This document shows, piece by piece, positions 33,139 through 42,598 of a stretch of 64,000 nt of DNA (the first letter of the stretch is position 1; each line of letters starts with the position of its first letter). The stretch covers positions 18,911-82,910 of the forward strand of contig NZ_AYOD01000054.1 of NCBI RefSeq assembly GCF_000497755.1. Direction: 5' to 3'. Made by a program: the position numbers and the translations under genes. The notes below the pieces were generated by a model. It made no database searches, was not told the origin of the DNA, and worked only from the letters and a program-made list of their open reading frames with translations. This DNA is from Aliihoeflea sp. 2WW. GTDB lineage: Bacteria > Pseudomonadota > Alphaproteobacteria > Rhizobiales > Rhizobiaceae.

Positions 33139-34224
33139 ATGCACATGCACGAAGCGATACGCACCACCACCGGCCGGGGCCGGCTGTTCGACAGCATCCT
33201 CGATACGGTCGGCGACACGCCGACCGTCAGGATCAACAATCTGGGCGTCGACCACGCCACGATCTATGTGAAGGCCGAGTTCTTCAATCCGGCCGGATCG
33301 GTCAAGGACCGGCTCGCGCTCAACATCATCGAGGATGCCGAGCGGCGCGGCCTCTTGAAGCCCGGGCAGACCGTGGTCGAGGCGACGAGCGGCAATACCG
33401 GCATCGGTCTGGCGATCGTGTGCGCCCAGAAGGGATACCCGCTCGTCGTCACAATGGCCGACAGCTTCTCGGTCGAACGCCGCAAGCTGATGCGAATGCT
33501 CGGCGCCAAGGTCGTGCTGACGCCGCGCGCGCTCAAAGGGTTCGGCATGTACCAGAAGGCGGTCGAACTGGCCGAGGCGAATGGCTGGTTTCTCGCCCGC
33601 CAGTTCGAGACGGCGGCCAATGCGGATATCCATGAGATGACGACCGCGCGTGAGATCATCAATGATTTCGCCGGGTCGCGCCTCGACTATTTCGTGACCG
33701 GCTACGGCACCGGCGGCACCGTTGCCGGCGTCGGCCGCGTGCTGCGACGCGAGCGTCCGGAGACCCGGATCGTGCTCAGCGAGCCGGCCAACGCGCAGCT
33801 TCTCGGCAGCGGCCATGCGCAGGAGCGCGGCCGCGACGGCGCACCGGGAGCCAGCCATCCCGCCTTCGAGCCGCATCCGATCCAGGGCTGGACGCCGGAT
33901 TTCATCCCCAATGTCCTGCAGGAAGCGATCGACAAACATTTTTACGACGAAGTCATCCCCATCTCCGGCCCCGAGGCCATGAAATGGACGCGCGAACTGG
34001 CACGCAGGGAAGGCATTTTCTGCGGCATCTCTGCGGGCGCGACCTTCGGCATCGCCCGCCAGGTCGCCGAACGCGCGCCGGCCGGCTCGGTCATCCTGTG
34101 CATGCTTCCCGATACCGGCGAGCGATATCTGTCGACGCCCCTTTTCGAGGGCATCGAGACCGAGATGGACGAGGAGGAACGCGCGCTGTCGCTGTCGACG
34201 CCGGGCTTTCAGTTCGCGGCTTGA
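33139..34224 (+). CDS. Cysteine synthase-like PLP enzyme (fold type II)
   Basis: A 361-residue member of the O-acetylserine sulfhydrylase/cystathionine beta-synthase family. PLP lysine Lys56 in NPAGSVKDR, the substrate loop EATSGNTGIGLA, the phosphate loop GTGGTVAGVGR and the C-terminal LPDTGERYLST are intact. Where housekeeping CysK has IQGIGAGFIP, this protein has IQGWTPDFIP, an active-site-side difference that hints at another nucleophile or substrate. AGGAG precedes the ATG. The next gene, a PLP decarboxylase, starts 16 bases later, so the two probably act in sequence: beta-replacement on a serine derivative, then decarboxylation. Ordinary cysteine synthesis is less likely given the partner and the dedicated regulator. 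Confidence 0.85.
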   Translation: MHMHEAIRTTTGRGRLFDSILDTVGDTPTVRINNLGVDHATIYVKAEFFNPAGSVKDRLALNIIEDAERRGLLKPGQTVVEATSGNTGIGLAIVCAQKGYPLVVTMADSFSVERRKLMRMLGAKVVLTPRALKGFGMYQKAVELAEANGWFLARQFETAANADIHEMTTAREIINDFAGSRLDYFVTGYGTGGTVAGVGRVLRRERPETRIVLSEPANAQLLGSGHAQERGRDGAPGASHPAFEPHPIQGWTPDFIPNVLQEAIDKHFYDEVIPISGPEAMKWTRELARREGIFCGISAGATFGIARQVAERAPAGSVILCMLPDTGERYLSTPLFEGIETEMDEEERALSLSTPGFQFAA

Positions 34225-34240
34225 GGCTCGAAAGGAGCAT

Positions 34241-35737
34241 ATGATGGACGCAGTTCGCTCATCCCTCGCAATTGCCGCCGAAGAGACGCTCGACCCGGTG
34301 GACTGGCCCGAAATGGCCGGTATCGCCCATCGGGTGGTCGACGAGGCGGTGGCATATCTCAGGGACGTGCGAACGCGTCCAGCCTGGCGCGACATGCCGG
34401 CGGATGTGAGGGAACGGTTCACCGAGCCGCTGCCGCGCGAACCTCAGCCTCTCGGCGAAATCCTTCGCGCCGTATCCGAGAACGTCATGCCCTACCCGAT
34501 GGGCAACGTGCATCCGCGCTTCTGGGCCTGGTATATGGGCTCCAGCAACATGACTGGCGCCCTGGCGGATTTCATCGCCGCCATCCAGGGCTCGAATCTG
34601 GGCGGCGGCAATCATGCCGCCGTCCCCATCGAACGGCAGGTCATCGACTGGTGCAAAGAGATGGTCGGATTTCCAGCCGAAGCCAGCGGGCTGCTCGTCA
34701 GCGGCGGCTCGATCGCCAACCTCGTCGGCCTCACCGTCGCGCGCAACGTCAAGGCGGGCATCGACATCCGCGAAGAGGGCATGGCGGCGCTCGCCCGGCC
34801 GCTCCGCTTCTATGGTTCCGACCAGATTCATTCCTGCCATCGCAAGGCGGTCGAGACGCTGGGTCTGGGCAACCGCGCCCTGCGGCGCATCGCAAGCGAC
34901 GCCGAATTCCGCATCGACCTGTCTGCACTCGAGGCGGCCATCGCGCAGGACAGGGCGGCGGGCCTTCAGCCCGCATGCATCATCGCCAATGCCGGTGCCG
35001 TGAATACGGGCGCCATCGACGATCTGGAAGCGCTGGCCGCGCTCGCTGCAAACGAGGATTTGTGGCTCCATGTCGACGGCTGCATCGGCGCACTGCTGGC
35101 GATCGCGCCGCGCGGGCGTCGGCTTGTCGCCGGGCTTCATCACGCCGATTCGCTCGCGCTCGACCCGCACAAATGGCTCCATGCGCCGTTCGATGTCGGG
35201 TGCTGCCTGGTGCGCGACGCGACCGCGCATCGCAAGACGTTCGCCACGATGCCCGAATATCTCCAGCCGGCGCCACGAGGGCTGGCCACGGGCGACTGGC
35301 TGCATGAGTTCGGCCTGCAGACCTCGCGCGGCTTTCGCGCACTCAAGGTCTGGATGAGCCTCAAGGAGCATGGCGTCGAGAAATTCGGACGCCTGATCGA
35401 TCAGAACATCGACCAGGCCCAATATCTGGCCCGCCTCATCGAGGGCGAACCGCGGCTCCGTCTGATGGCGAAGGCCCCGATCGACATCGTCTGCTTCCGC
35501 TACGATCCGCACGATCTGGACGAAGCGGCCGTGAAGGCCCTGAACGTGGAGATCATGCTGCGGCTTCAGGAGAACGGCACCGCCGTGCTTTCCGACACGA
35601 CCCTGCGCGGGAGGCACTGCCTGCGCGCCGCGATCTGCAACCACCGCACGCGCTACGCGGACATCGCCCTGCTCGTCGATGAAATCCTGCGCCTCGGAAG
35701 CGAACTGGAAAGGCAGATCCGAGCTTCAGCCCGCTAG
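34241..35737 (+). CDS. Group II PLP-dependent decarboxylase
   Basis: A 498-residue decarboxylase of the aromatic-L-amino-acid/glutamate/cysteine-sulfinate type. [16 protein letters not shown] (near 125), TSGGS-like [10 protein letters not shown] (near 149), the Asp of [10 protein letters not shown] and PLP lysine Lys311 in [11 protein letters not shown] are all present. AAGGAG precedes the ATG; ATG 34244 is an equal alternative. It probably decarboxylates the amino acid made by the cysteine-synthase-like partner. If that product were cysteate or cysteine sulfinate the outcome would be taurine or hypotaurine; if 2,3-diaminopropionate, ethylenediamine. The sequence does not settle this. Confidence 0.88.
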   Translation: MMDAVRSSLAIAAEETLDPVDWPEMAGIAHRVVDEAVAYLRDVRTRPAWRDMPADVRERFTEPLPREPQPLGEILRAVSENVMPYPMGNVHPRFWAWYMGSSNMTGALADFIAAIQGSNLGGGNHAAVPIERQVIDWCKEMVGFPAEASGLLVSGGSIANLVGLTVARNVKAGIDIREEGMAALARPLRFYGSDQIHSCHRKAVETLGLGNRALRRIASDAEFRIDLSALEAAIAQDRAAGLQPACIIANAGAVNTGAIDDLEALAALAANEDLWLHVDGCIGALLAIAPRGRRLVAGLHHADSLALDPHKWLHAPFDVGCCLVRDATAHRKTFATMPEYLQPAPRGLATGDWLHEFGLQTSRGFRALKVWMSLKEHGVEKFGRLIDQNIDQAQYLARLIEGEPRLRLMAKAPIDIVCFRYDPHDLDEAAVKALNVEIMLRLQENGTAVLSDTTLRGRHCLRAAICNHRTRYADIALLVDEILRLGSELERQIRASAR

Positions 35738-35850
35738 GCTACTCCGCCGTCCCATCCGCCCCGGTGCCCCCTGATAATTTCCGGTTGAGCTTCCACCTGC
35801 TGGAACTTCTATCTTCTGTCCGATTGCATCGAACACGAGGATTGTTCCCG

Positions 35851-36225
35851 ATGAGGCTTGCCCGAACTATTGCCCTGACCTCCCTGCTCGCCCTCGGCGC
35901 CACCGGCGTCCACGCGCAGACCGCGCATGACGGCCATGCCGGCCACGGCGGCGCGCAAAGCGAATCCGCATCCACGACGGCCTACCGCGCGGCGATGGAC
36001 CAGATGCACGAGGACATGGCCGCGATGGATTATTCGGGCGATGCCGACATCGACTTCGCACGCGGCATGATCCCGCATCACCAGGCCGCGATCGACATGG
36101 CGCGCATCCAGATCGAGGAAGGCGACGACCCGGAAATGCGCGCGCTTGCCGAGGAGATCATCGCGGCGCAGGAGCGCGAGATCGCGCAACTCGAAGCCTG
36201 GCTCGAGGCGAACGACACCGAATAG
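35851..36225 (+). CDS. DUF305 (CopM-like) secreted protein
   Basis: A 124-residue exported protein with a signal peptide ending at VHAQ near residue 23, a His/Gly-rich segment (HDGHAGHGG), and the DUF305 core: [21 protein letters not shown] with the paired histidines, then [19 protein letters not shown]. Family members bind copper or silver in the periplasm; the His-rich leader fits that. It is monocistronic, with a shared terminator downstream. Confidence 0.9.
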   Translation: MRLARTIALTSLLALGATGVHAQTAHDGHAGHGGAQSESASTTAYRAAMDQMHEDMAAMDYSGDADIDFARGMIPHHQAAIDMARIQIEEGDDPEMRALAEEIIAAQEREIAQLEAWLEANDTE

Positions 36226-36238
36226 TCCCGAACGTGCG

Positions 36239-36271
36239 AAAGGCGCCGGACCATGCCGGTCCGGCGCCTTT
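36239..36271. terminator. Bidirectional terminator between convergent genes
   Basis: AAAGGCGCCGGA (36239-36250) pairs perfectly with TCCGGCGCCTTT (36260-36271) across a 9-base loop. It lies between the DUF305 gene and the convergent secreted-protein gene; T and A runs flank it on both strands but are short. Confidence 0.8.
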
Positions 36272-36299
36272 CGTCTTCCGCGGATCAGTCTCGCGGCTC

Positions 36300-36656
36300 T
36301 TATCTGATGACCGGGCAGTTCGGCGCGCGGGCGAAGACGATCGCCGTGCGGCCATGGCGCCAGGCGCGGCCGGCAACGCGGATCACGTTGCGGTTGGCGT
36401 TGACGACGCGCGGATTGCGAAGGCCCATGCGCGCCGCCTTGTGAACCGCCTGGCCGGGCGTGCAGGCCTGGCGATGATGGCGCGGGCCGCCGCGGTGCCA
36501 GCGGTCGCCGCGATAGCCGCCGCCCCACTGGACGGTGACGGTGCCGGCATTGCCGTGGAACTGAAGGCCGGTCGCGTTGGCCTGTGCGGGCGCGACGGCA
36601 AGGGCGCCGAGGCCGATCAAGGCGGAAAGCGCGGCCGTCTTTGCGAATTTGAACAT
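36300..36656 (-). CDS. Secreted basic protein of unknown function
   Basis: 118 residues with a signal peptide ending at ANA near residue 28. The mature part is rich in Arg, His and Gly (GGGYRGDRWHRGGPRHHRQ) followed by RNPRVVNANRNVIRVAGRAW. Two cysteines (in QACTPG and PNCPV) could form a disulfide. Small exported proteins of this style are widespread in Hyphomicrobiales and have no known function. Confidence 0.75.
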   Translation of the reverse strand: MFKFAKTAALSALIGLGALAVAPAQANATGLQFHGNAGTVTVQWGGGYRGDRWHRGGPRHHRQACTPGQAVHKAARMGLRNPRVVNANRNVIRVAGRAWRHGRTAIVFARAPNCPVIR

Positions 36657-36770
36657 CTTGTCTCTCCTCGTCGATGATGCGGATCAGGACATCTCGTGTC
36701 GCTCAGGGCGATCGGAAGAGAATGGCGCCGGGAAACTGAACATGTTCGGAACCTCGCATTCATGCGCGGT

Positions 36771-37370
36771 TCATGTCGAAGTGTCGAACTCCTTGATCCA
36801 GTATTCCATCGGCTTCTCGCTCGCCTCGTCGGCGCCGACATCCCGCCAGGAATAATGCGTCTCCAGCCCCTCGATCCGGCGATAGCCGCGCTTGCGCCAG
36901 AAACCGTCGAGCGGGACGTAGTCGCCAGGTCGCATAGGATGATCCGCCGGGCGAACCACGGCCGAAAAGACGCATTTGGCGAAGTTCTGCTCGCGCGCCG
37001 CCCGCTCCCGCTCTTCGAAGAAGCGCACGCCGATGCCCGTCCCCCGATACCCCGCCTTGAGAACGGATTCGCCGAAATAAAAGAAGTCGTCGATGTCGAG
37101 GCCGCGCTCGCTGAAGGGCGCGGCGAATTCGCCGTGATGCTCGCCAAGCGGCGACGCCGTCGCCGCCCCCACCAGCGCCTCGCCGTCGAACGCACCGATC
37201 ACCACCGCACCCGGCGCTTTCACATATGTCGCCAGATAATCCCGCTCGTAGCCGGCATCCCCGTCGTAAAGATAGGGAAACGCCCGAAAGACCTCGATGC
37301 GCAGCGCCGCCAGATCGTCGATCCGCGCCTCGACCTCGCTGCGCGCCAAGCGCCGGACGGTGACGGTCAC
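36771..37370 (-). CDS. GNAT-family N-acetyltransferase
   Basis: A 199-residue acetyltransferase. The acetyl-CoA loop is recognisable as KAGYRGTGIGVRFFEER (motif A, R/Q-x-x-G-x-G/A), with preceding beta strands GAVVIGAFDGEALVGAAT. It starts with GTG three bases after the stop of the NTF2-like gene, forming a two-gene operon. The substrate cannot be predicted; the C-terminal part (GFWRKRGYRRIEGLETHYSW) is typical of a GNAT subgroup found in many proteobacteria. Confidence 0.85.
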   Translation of the reverse strand: MTVTVRRLARSEVEARIDDLAALRIEVFRAFPYLYDGDAGYERDYLATYVKAPGAVVIGAFDGEALVGAATASPLGEHHGEFAAPFSERGLDIDDFFYFGESVLKAGYRGTGIGVRFFEERERAAREQNFAKCVFSAVVRPADHPMRPGDYVPLDGFWRKRGYRRIEGLETHYSWRDVGADEASEKPMEYWIKEFDTST

Positions 37371-37373
37371 CGT

Positions 37374-37787
37374 TCAGCCCTTCGAAACCGCTGCGATCCA
37401 GTTCTTGAGATTGTAATAGGTCGTCGCCCGGGAGATGCGCCCGCCATCGATCTCGAACAGGATCGCGCCCGGCACGGAGTAGCGCTGGCCGTTCGCCTCG
37501 GGCAGGCCTTCGGCGGTCGCCAGATATTCGCCATGCACGGTGAACTCGGCGGCGCCACGGCTGCCGGTCTCGTTGGTCATGATGACGATGTCGGCCAGCT
37601 CTTCCTTGTAGTGGCGGTCCATCATGCCGAGGAACCACTTGAACTTGTCCTTGCCGATCTCGCGGCCACCCTCGTTGATGTCGTGCGCGACATCTTCGTC
37701 GAGGCAGTCGAGCATCGCCGCGCTGTCGCCGGCATTGAAGGCTTCGAGATAGCGCTCGATCAGGACTTTGGTTTCGGTCTGGCTCAT
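37374..37787 (-). CDS. NTF2-like/SnoaL family protein
   Basis: A 137-residue cone-fold protein (VLIERYLEAFNAGDSAAMLDCLDEDVAHDIN at the N-terminus; GGRISRATTYYNLKNW at the C-terminus) typical of the SnoaL/NTF2-like superfamily annotated as ketosteroid-isomerase-like. It is co-transcribed with the GNAT gene downstream. Function unknown; these folds serve as small-molecule isomerases, hydrolases or binding modules. The start at 37787 matches the family N-terminus. Confidence 0.82.
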   Translation of the reverse strand: MSQTETKVLIERYLEAFNAGDSAAMLDCLDEDVAHDINEGGREIGKDKFKWFLGMMDRHYKEELADIVIMTNETGSRGAAEFTVHGEYLATAEGLPEANGQRYSVPGAILFEIDGGRISRATTYYNLKNWIAAVSKG

Positions 37788-37854
37788 CGGGGGTTCCTTC
37801 GTTCGAGGTCGAGGCCTGTGAGGTAGGCTGCGCACACTCCTGAGCGCAAGCGCC

Positions 37855-38301
37855 TTATGGCTCCTCGTCCAGCATATGGTCGAAATAGTCGTCCACGCTC
37901 TCCATGTCGGTTTCGAGCGCGGTCACCTTGCCGCGCACCGAAATGCCGGCCTCATGCACGGTCTCGCGCGATCCCGAGACGAGGTGGTGCCACCACTTCA
38001 GGTCCTCGCCGTTTGCGACAAGACGATATGCGCAGGTCGAGGGCAGCCAGGGCAGCGTACGCACCTTGTGCGGCGTCAGCTTGACGCAATCCGGCACCTT
38101 GGCGAGCCGGCCGGGATAGTCGGAGCAGCGGCAATTGCCGGCGTCGAAGAGCCGGCAGCCGATGCTGGTCCAGTAGATCTCGCCGGTGTCCTCTTCCTCC
38201 AGCTTCGACAGGCAGCACTTGCCGCAGCCATCGCACAGCGCTTCCCATTCAGGCGTGGTCATCGCTTCGAGGGTTTTGGTTTTCCAGAAGGGTTCGGACA
38301 T
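37855..38301 (-). CDS. YcgN/UPF0260 cysteine-cluster protein
   Basis: A 148-residue protein with the family cysteine pattern: CDGCGKCC near residues 23-30, then [18 protein letters not shown] near 48-65 and ACAYRL-like TCAYRL near 88. The spacing suggests a metal or Fe-S site. YcgN family members are widespread in proteobacteria but their role is not established. ATG 38301 gives the canonical MSEPFW start; longer frames enter the divergent OmpA gene's upstream region. Confidence 0.88.
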   Translation of the reverse strand: MSEPFWKTKTLEAMTTPEWEALCDGCGKCCLSKLEEEDTGEIYWTSIGCRLFDAGNCRCSDYPGRLAKVPDCVKLTPHKVRTLPWLPSTCAYRLVANGEDLKWWHHLVSGSRETVHEAGISVRGKVTALETDMESVDDYFDHMLDEEP

Positions 38302-38480
38302 TGCGCCGATGTGGACCCGCGCCCTTTCGCGGTCAAGCGGGAACGTCCGCGATCTCGATCGATTTGCCGCCGCAATGCCGCCAAATGGCCCCGGAAGAGC
38401 CTGTTTTCCCGCCAATCCGGAACAAAAAGCTGGTCTTTCTGTTGAAGCCGGGTTGGGACCCATTTCAGGAGCACACTCTA

Positions 38481-40466
38481 ATGAAGAGACAGTCGCGGAT
38501 ACTGGCCGGGACGGCCCTTGGGCTGATCATGGCCACCGCTCAGCTAAGCGCGGCGCCTTTCGCCGGCGCACAGCCCGATTTCGACGCCATGCAAAAGGAT
38601 GGGCAGCTCAATGCGCCGGTCATCCTCGCACAGGCGACAACCGAGGAAACCGAAGAGCAGCGCCTGCAGCGCGAAGCGCAGGAAGCTCAGGAAGCTCAGG
38701 ATGCCGCCGAAGAGGCACCCGTAGAGGAAGAAGCGCCCGCGGAAGAGGCGCCCGCTGAGGAAGCTCCGGCTGAAGAGCCTGCTGCCGAGGAGGCTCCGGC
38801 CGAAGAGCCGGCCGCCGAGGAAGCACCTGCCGAAGAAGAGGCCCCGGCCGAAGAACCCGCCGCCGAGGAAGAGCCGGCTGCAGAAGAGGCTCCGGCTGAA
38901 GAGCCCGCCGCCGAGGAAGCTCCGGCCGAAGAGCCTGCTGCCGAAGAGGCCCCCGTAGAGGCTCCGGCAGCCGAGGAAGCTCCGGCTGAAGAACCTGCGG
39001 CTGAGGAAGCTCCCGCAGAGGAAGCTCCGGCCGCTGAGGAAGCGCCGGAAGCTGAAGAAGCCCCAGTGGAAGAAGAAGCGCCGGCTGAAGAGCCCGCTGC
39101 CGAAGAGGCACCCGCCGAGGAAGCGCCTGCGCCCGTAGAAGCTCCCACGGATGCGGCTCCGGCTGAAGAAGCCCCTGCCGAGGATGCCGCTCCTGCCGAA
39201 GGCGCGGCGCCCGTCGAAGGCGGCGCTACCGTCGAGGGCGAAGCTGAAGTCGAAGGTGCCGTCGAACAGCCGGCCGAAGCCGGCGAGGCCCTGCAGGTCG
39301 AGATTCCGCCGGAACAGGCCTTCGAGGAAACCGACGATCTCGCTCCGATCCTCGATTCGCAGAAGGTCGAGCCCGCCGAGGCCGAGGCTGCATTCGAGGC
39401 CGAAGCCGCTGCCGACGGCGAAACGCCCGAGCAGATCGAGGAAGAGCGTGCGCGTCGTGCCCGTCCGGCCGGCCCTGCCCCGACTTCCGAGCAGGACGCC
39501 CAGGTTCTCGAACAGCCGATCGAAATTCAGTCGCTGCGTGCCGAGGAAGGCCGCCGCCTGGAGGAGACGGAGATCCGTGAGCGTCGTCGTGAGCGTCGCG
39601 AGGGAGCCGAGGTCGTTCGTGAGATCGACAACCGCTTCATCGTCAACTTCAACAACACGACGGTGATCCAGAGCGACGACCGCCCGCGTCTCGTTCGCGA
39701 GTCCGAAGTGTACTACGAGGAGCTGCCGCGTGGCCGCACGCGTGAAGTGATCGTGCGTCCGAACGGCGTCGAGATCGTCACCATCCGCGACCGTTACGGC
39801 GACGTCATCCAGCGCTCGCGTTTCGCGCCGGACGGCCGTGAATACGTCCTCGTCTACGCCGACGATCGTCGCTTCGACTACGATCGCCCGCGTCGTTGGC
39901 GCGACCCGGCTCGTGACCTGCCGCCGCTGCAGCTCACGATCCCCGTCAGCCAGTACATCCTGGAGGCCAATCGCGTCGAGGACCCGGACATCTATTACGA
40001 GTTCCTGGACCAGCCTCCGGTCGAACAGGTTCGCGAGGTCTATACGATCGACGAGGTGAAATACTCCTCGCGCGTTCGTGACATCGCACGCCGCGTCGAC
40101 CTCGACACGCTGACCTTCGACTTCGGCTCGGCCTCGATCCCGCAGAGCGAAGTTCCCCGTCTTCAGGGCCTCGCCGACGCGATGACCCGGATGCTCGAGG
40201 AAAATCCGGCCGAGACCTTCCTGATTGAAGGCCACACGGATGCGGTCGGTTCGGATGAAGCCAATCTGGCCCTGTCGGACCAGCGCGCTGAAGCCGTGGC
40301 CGTCGCCTTGACGGACTTCTTCGATATCCCGCCGGAAAACCTGGTCACCCAGGGCTATGGCGAGCAGTATCTGAAGGTCGAGACCCAGTCGGAAGAGCGC
40401 CGCAATCGCCGCGTCGCCGTCCGCCGCATCACCCAGCTTGTCGCCCCGGTGGCACAGGCTCAGTAG
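38481..40466 (+). CDS. OmpA-family outer-membrane protein with a long Glu/Ala/Pro repeat
   Basis: A 661-residue exported protein. A signal peptide (cleavage near AGAQ, about residue 30) is followed by a roughly 200-residue low-complexity region built of EEAPAEE-type units (about residues 75-290). An Arg-rich middle section ([19 protein letters not shown]) leads to the OmpA C-terminal domain (about 535-655, [35 protein letters not shown]), which binds peptidoglycan. The acidic proline-rich region probably spans the periplasm as an extended spacer. Start 38481 is set by the signal peptide. Similar EAP-repeat OmpA proteins are seen across Rhizobiales, with variable repeat number. Confidence 0.9.
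   Translation: MKRQSRILAGTALGLIMATAQLSAAPFAGAQPDFDAMQKDGQLNAPVILAQATTEETEEQRLQREAQEAQEAQDAAEEAPVEEEAPAEEAPAEEAPAEEPAAEEAPAEEPAAEEAPAEEEAPAEEPAAEEEPAAEEAPAEEPAAEEAPAEEPAAEEAPVEAPAAEEAPAEEPAAEEAPAEEAPAAEEAPEAEEAPVEEEAPAEEPAAEEAPAEEAPAPVEAPTDAAPAEEAPAEDAAPAEGAAPVEGGATVEGEAEVEGAVEQPAEAGEALQVEIPPEQAFEETDDLAPILDSQKVEPAEAEAAFEAEAAADGETPEQIEEERARRARPAGPAPTSEQDAQVLEQPIEIQSLRAEEGRRLEETEIRERRRERREGAEVVREIDNRFIVNFNNTTVIQSDDRPRLVRESEVYYEELPRGRTREVIVRPNGVEIVTIRDRYGDVIQRSRFAPDGREYVLVYADDRRFDYDRPRRWRDPARDLPPLQLTIPVSQYILEANRVEDPDIYYEFLDQPPVEQVREVYTIDEVKYSSRVRDIARRVDLDTLTFDFGSASIPQSEVPRLQGLADAMTRMLEENPAETFLIEGHTDAVGSDEANLALSDQRAEAVAVALTDFFDIPPENLVTQGYGEQYLKVETQSEERRNRRVAVRRITQLVAPVAQAQ
38710..39180 (+). repeat. 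In-frame degenerate tandem repeats coding EEAPAEE units
   Basis: Units of 15-21 bases (GAGGAAGCTCCGGCTGAAGAG-like) repeat about 25 times inside the OmpA-family gene, always in frame. On the opposite strand they create long spurious Ala/Ser/Gly frames. Slippage could change the length of the periplasmic spacer. Confidence 0.85.
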
Positions 40467-40533
40467 GGTACCTACATACAAGGTTCCCTGCCCCATCCCC
40501 CTCGGGCGTCAGCCCGGCGGGGAGAGGCATCAG

Positions 40534-40571
40534 AGCCCGGTCGTCCTCCAGCGACCGGGCTCTACTTTTTT
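40534..40571 (+). terminator. Rho-independent terminator after the OmpA-family gene
   Basis: AGCCCGGTCG (40534-40543), loop TCCTCCAG, CGACCGGGCT (40552-40561), then TACTTTTTT. Perfect 10-bp stem with a T run. Confidence 0.85.
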
Positions 40572-40602
40572 CAAGCGGCATTCGGGACGGATGTGGGCGC
40601 AT

Positions 40603-40647
40603 AGCACCGGAAGCGCAGAAAGCTGCCATTTGCAGGCCGCTCAGGCC
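40603..40647. repeat. Dispersed intergenic repeat, copy B
   Basis: Matches 25106-25150 with a few substitutions (shared AGCACCGGAAGCGCAG and TTTGCAGGCC). It ends 21 bases before the stop of the minus-strand Na/Pi transporter gene. Confidence 0.6.
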
Positions 40648-40667
40648 GGAATATCGACGTGCCCGAC

Positions 40668-42329
40668 CTAGACGGCCTTGAGGCGGCTGTCCCGCAGCAG
40701 GCCATGTTCCTCAAGCACCGGATAGGCGATCGAGGCGAGCAGCGAGTTGATCTGCTTCAAGTCGCGGATCGTGTCGAGATGGATCGAACTCGTCTCCACG
40801 CTCTCCGCCGTCCCGCGCCGCAGCCGGTCGAAATGGCGCTGGCTGGAGCGCTTTTCGAGATCGCGCAGACGTTCCTTCTCCTGCACGAGCTGGCGTGCCG
40901 TCTCCCGGTCCCGCGAGACGAGCACGTTGAAGGCGAGGCGCGCATTGGCGAGCACCGCCGCATGCATCTCGTGCAGTTCGTCCATGCCATCCGGCGAGAA
41001 GGCCACACCGCGCTCCAGCTTCTTCTTCACCTGCGCCAGCATGTTGCGCACGATGATGTCGCCCACCTGTTCGAGCTTCACGCAGGCACCGAGCAGTTCC
41101 TGATAGCGCAACGCCTGGTCCTCGCTCATCTGCGAGGCGCTGATACGCGCCAGATACAGCTTGATCGCCGCATGGCGCTCGTCCACCCGGTCATCGAGCG
41201 CCGTCAGCGCCGCGATCTTCGGCTTGTCGGCCTCCTCGTAGAGCTCCATCACATTGGTCAGCATGATCTCGACCGTGTCGCAGATCGCCATCACCTCGCG
41301 CGTGGCATTGCCGAGCGCCAACGGCGGATTGTCGAGGACAGTCGGGTCGAGCGAGGAAACCGGCTGGTCCTCGAGGTCGATCACCGCTTCGGGCTGCATC
41401 GCGGTCAGCGCGCTGCTGACCAGCCGGTGAACGATCCCCGCCAGCGGCAGCCCGACGATCACCAGCGCCAGGTTGAAGGCGATATGCGCGTTGACGAGCT
41501 GGATTTCGGGCGAGCCGCCGAGAAGGTCGAGCGGCGGATGAACGATCGCGATGACCGCCAGCGCCGTTACCGCACCGATGCCGCGCAGCACGAGATTGGC
41601 GATCGGCACGGAGCGCCCCTGCGGCGCCATCGTACGCGACAGCATCGCGGCGATCAGCCCGCCGCCGAGATTGCAGCCGAGCACCATGACGATGCCGAGT
41701 TCGACCGGAATCAGGTCGCGCGCGGCGAGCGCGACGATCAGCAGGATCGCCGCGACACTCGAATGGAAGAGCCACGTCATGATCGCCGCGACGATGAAGG
41801 CGGTGATCGGATCGGCGGCGAGGAAATCCACGACGACCGGAAGGAGCCGGCTTTCGCGCAGCGGCTCCGACGCCTCGCCGATCAGCCGCAACGACAGGAG
41901 CAAAAGCCCGACACCGACGAGGATACGGCCGAACTGCCGCCACGAGCGCCGTTCCGTCGCGAGGAAAATGGCCGTGCCGGCGAAAAGGCAGATCGGAACC
42001 AGCAGGCTCAGATCGAAGGACAGCATCTTGACGACGATGGCCGAGCCGAGATCGGCGCCGAGCACGGCAACGAGCCCCGCCGCGCCGCCGACGATGCCCG
42101 ATCCCACGAACGAGCCGACGAGCAGCGCCACCGCCGTCGCGCTCTGCAGCGCGATCGCAAGCCCCGTGCCCGCAACGACGCCCGCGAGCGGATTGCGCAG
42201 CGTCGCGCGCAGCCGCCGGCGCAGCACCTCGCCATAGGCGCGCTCGACGCCGGTACGCACCATGCGCGTTGCCCAAAGCAGCAGCGCGACCGCGCCGGCA
42301 AGGTTGAGAAGAACGACCGACCCGCTCAC
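40668..42329 (-). CDS. Na/Pi cotransporter family protein with C-terminal PhoU-like domain
   Basis: A 553-residue membrane protein. About nine helices form the NptA-type transporter with the two characteristic repeats (ALQSATAVALLVGSFVGSG near 62-80, and a second copy WLFHSSVAAILLIV near 200). The C-terminal third is a soluble PhoU-like helical bundle. GTG at 42329 is chosen because CCGGAGG lies seven bases upstream and it gives the usual SGSVVLLNLAGAVALLLW start; ATG 42380 would add an unconserved 17 residues. It probably exports or imports phosphate with sodium in the inner membrane. Confidence 0.88.
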   Translation of the reverse strand: MSGSVVLLNLAGAVALLLWATRMVRTGVERAYGEVLRRRLRATLRNPLAGVVAGTGLAIALQSATAVALLVGSFVGSGIVGGAAGLVAVLGADLGSAIVVKMLSFDLSLLVPICLFAGTAIFLATERRSWRQFGRILVGVGLLLLSLRLIGEASEPLRESRLLPVVVDFLAADPITAFIVAAIMTWLFHSSVAAILLIVALAARDLIPVELGIVMVLGCNLGGGLIAAMLSRTMAPQGRSVPIANLVLRGIGAVTALAVIAIVHPPLDLLGGSPEIQLVNAHIAFNLALVIVGLPLAGIVHRLVSSALTAMQPEAVIDLEDQPVSSLDPTVLDNPPLALGNATREVMAICDTVEIMLTNVMELYEEADKPKIAALTALDDRVDERHAAIKLYLARISASQMSEDQALRYQELLGACVKLEQVGDIIVRNMLAQVKKKLERGVAFSPDGMDELHEMHAAVLANARLAFNVLVSRDRETARQLVQEKERLRDLEKRSSQRHFDRLRRGTAESVETSSIHLDTIRDLKQINSLLASIAYPVLEEHGLLRDSRLKAV

Positions 42330-42598
42330 GACCGGGCCTCCGGAAGGACGGCGGCCAGCGACCGCTCGAAGCATCTGCAAATGGAAATCATGAAATCAGC
42401 TTTGCTCTCGCGCGGTTCTGCCCGCGACTTTTTCTTTAGTCGATTAACAGGAATCGCATGCCGGCCCCGCGCACGCAAGCGCGGTCCGATAGTCCAGTTG
42501 CGACGCCCGCAGCGTGTGAATCACGGGCATGAACCCGCATTCGCCTCGCGCCGCGCGCGGATCGGCTCTATATGCAGGACAAAGCGAGCAGAACCCAG

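Noticed and set aside
38710..39180. Possible CRISPR-like repeat array
   Set aside because: Units are 15-21 bases, contiguous, degenerate and in frame with no spacers; they encode a low-complexity protein segment.
38544..40496. Antisense frames with Phe/Gly/Ser or Ala/Ser/Gly repeats across the OmpA gene
   Set aside because: They are mirror images of the EEAPAEE coding repeats; the sense protein has a signal peptide and an OmpA domain.
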